Source of the DNA: Geobacillus icigianus
Lineage (GTDB): Bacteria > Bacillota > Bacilli > Bacillales > Anoxybacillaceae
Reading direction: 5' to 3'
DNA length: 25,009 nt
Assembly: GCF_000750005.1 (NCBI RefSeq)
Contig: NZ_JPYA01000174.1
Coordinates: 1-25,009 of the forward strand
In this document: positions 23,763 to 25,009 of the stretch, one piece after another
Layout: each line of letters starts with the position of its first letter
Position numbering within the stretch: position 1 is the first letter of the stretch
Translations under genes and position numbers: made by a program
Notes under the pieces: generated by a model
Seen by the model: only the letters and a program-made list of their open reading frames with translations
Told to the model about the DNA's origin: nothing
Databases searched by the model: none

Positions 23763-24881
23763 CTAGCAACAATTTGTTCCTTTGTTTCGCAGCGCCTTCG
23801 GAATATAGATGCAGTACGGTTCGCTTTCCAAATAGTCGCCCGTTACGGCGTAAGCGCGTGAACGCGAGCCGCCGCACACGTGGCGAAATTCGCAGACGCC
23901 GCATTTTCCTTTGTATTTGTCCGGATTGCGCAAGTCTTGGAAAATCGGCGAATGCCGGTAAATGTCGGCCAGCGGCGTTTCCCGGATGTTCCCGGCTTTG
24001 ACCGGCAACAGCCCGCTTGGATAAACGTCGCCAATATGGGAAATAAAGATGAAGCCGTTGCCGTCATTCACCCCTCTCGGCGCGCGGCCAAGCCCGTCGA
24101 CTTGCCCAGTTAATCCTTTATTCAAGACATCTTCGTAGTGAATGCCGTTGTTCGCCGTTTTTCCTTCGCGCATTTTCGCCTGCAGCACAACGCGGCGGTA
24201 ATGCTGGGCGGCCGTCGTTTTAATGTCAAACGGAACGCGTTTGCTCGTCTCATACAGCCAGCGGAACACTCGCTCATGCTCGACGGGGGAAATCATGTCC
24301 GATTCTTTTCCTCTTCCGGTCGGGACGAGGAAAAAGACGCTCCAAAGAACGCATTTCAGCTTCTCAACCAATTCCGCCATTTCATCAAGCACATGAACGT
24401 TGTACCGCGAAATGACGGTGTTGATTTGCACGGGAATGTCGAGCTCATGCAAGTATTGAATCGCACGGATCGTCAAAGCAAACGAGCCGCTCGTGCCGCG
24501 GAAATGGTCGTGAATCTCGGCGTTCGGTCCGTCAAGGCTGAACGCCCAGCGCGCCAAGCCGACTTCTTTCGCCTTGCGGATCGCCTCTTTCGTCACGTTA
24601 GGCGTCGCGCTTGGCGTCATTGACACGCGCAACCCTTTATCGATCGCATATTTCGCCAAATCGTACACATCCGGCCGCATGAGCGGATCACCGCCGGTAA
24701 AAACGAGCATCGGCTGATCCATATCGTAAATCTCGTCAATGAGCTTTTTCCCTTCCTCAAACGTCAACTCGCGCGGGTCGCGGTGATATTGTGCCTCGGC
24801 GCGGCAATGAAGGCATTTTAATTGACACGCCCTGGTCAATTCCCAAATCACAATAAACGGATTTTCATTGAAATCGCGCAT
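23763..24881 (-). CDS. Radical SAM/SPASM enzyme, TIGR04053-like
   Basis: The 372-residue protein has the radical SAM motif 'CQLKCLHC' (Cys19, 23, 26) and 'VFTGGDPLMRPDVYDL' for SAM binding. Its C-terminal SPASM domain has cysteines in 'CGVCEFRHVCGG' and 'ESEPYC' for additional iron-sulfur clusters. It ends in Cys-Cys. The overall form matches the NirJ/AhbD-like group and the TIGR04053 family. Those relatives modify haem precursors or peptides; the substrate here is not known. The ATG at 24881 follows GGAGG by seven bases. A perfect Fnr box puts it in the anaerobic regulon, so heme-related or maturation work in anaerobic respiration is possible. No short precursor peptide gene is seen beside it. 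Confidence 0.88.
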   Translation of the reverse strand: MRDFNENPFIVIWELTRACQLKCLHCRAEAQYHRDPRELTFEEGKKLIDEIYDMDQPMLVFTGGDPLMRPDVYDLAKYAIDKGLRVSMTPSATPNVTKEAIRKAKEVGLARWAFSLDGPNAEIHDHFRGTSGSFALTIRAIQYLHELDIPVQINTVISRYNVHVLDEMAELVEKLKCVLWSVFFLVPTGRGKESDMISPVEHERVFRWLYETSKRVPFDIKTTAAQHYRRVVLQAKMREGKTANNGIHYEDVLNKGLTGQVDGLGRAPRGVNDGNGFIFISHIGDVYPSGLLPVKAGNIRETPLADIYRHSPIFQDLRNPDKYKGKCGVCEFRHVCGGSRSRAYAVTGDYLESEPYCIYIPKALRNKGTNCC

Positions 24882-24902
24882 CCCATTCCCTCCTTGGCCT
24901 CC

Positions 24903-24945
24903 ATTGTACCGCAATGGCTGGACGCGTTATGTGATATCCATCACA
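24903..24945 (-). promoter_or_regulatory. Fnr box and -10 of the radical SAM gene
   Basis: TGTGA-TATCCA-TCACA at 24930-24945 is a perfect Fnr palindrome. TACAAT (24908 to 24903) on minus is centred 32 bp away, giving the -41.5 arrangement. The remaining bases to the right edge show no feature I can support. Confidence 0.8.
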
Positions 24946-25009
24946 TCTACAGCCAACGGCGGTTCAGACAGGCTTCGATAAGCGCTTAGGACGGATACTA
25001 GGAATCCAT

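Noticed and set aside
1..25009. CRISPR arrays, tRNA and rRNA genes
   Set aside because: No regularly spaced repeats and no recognisable tRNA or rRNA sequence were seen on either strand.

Overview
The window looks like chromosome from a moderately thermophilic, nitrate-respiring Bacillaceae, most likely Geobacillus or a close relative. The reasons are strong GGAGG-type ribosome binding sites, high-GC genes rich in Ala/Arg/Glu, a lipoprotein-type copper nitrite reductase, a Bacillus-type Fnr with a C-terminal cysteine cluster, and several IS families common in Geobacillus. Genus is inferred from protein resemblance by eye; no search was run.

Layout. (1) 1-4300: the 3' part of an RHS/YD-repeat polymorphic toxin gene, cut at its 5' side by an IS605/IS1341-type element whose tnpB has one in-frame stop. 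(2) 4330-14300: an anaerobic nitrate/nitrite respiration and molybdenum-cofactor block. It holds moeA-mobB-moaE-moaD-ywiC, divergent ric/scdA, modB-moaA, fnr, nirK and narK. (3) 14330-17050: a scrap zone with an ABC-2 permease, a 5'-truncated anti-sigma factor, both ends of a deleted radical-SAM gene, and a decayed DDE transposase occupying its middle. (4) 17078-20100: an AT-rich three-gene ABC transporter operon, then a LuxR-type helix-turn-helix remnant. (5) 20530-22086: a secreted-type toxin (helical N-terminus, pre-toxin linker, RNase A-like C-terminus) with a CdiI-like immunity gene. (6) 22208-23530: an ISL3-family element with inverted repeats, a near-perfect target duplication and one nonsense codon. 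(7) 23763-24945: an intact radical SAM/SPASM gene with a perfect Fnr box; it is the surviving paralogue of the deleted gene in (3).

How it works together. Nearly every gene of the respiration block, and the radical SAM gene, is preceded by a TGTGA-N6-TCACA-like Fnr box. The box centre lies 31-33 bp from the centre of a good -10 hexamer, as at class II (-41.5) activated promoters. Under oxygen limitation Fnr would switch on molybdenum-cofactor synthesis, a molybdate permease, nitrate/nitrite transport, nitrite reduction to NO, and repair of NO-damaged iron centres. The nitrate reductase itself (narGHJI), moaC, moeB, modA and modC are not in the window.

The points most worth a second look are: the ghost paralogue of the radical SAM gene, recognisable only by its two ends; an Fnr-type promoter that fires toward the 3' end of nirK in antisense; a cluster of four Fnr-like boxes before fnr; the toxin/immunity pair; and three unrelated transposases that are all inactivated.
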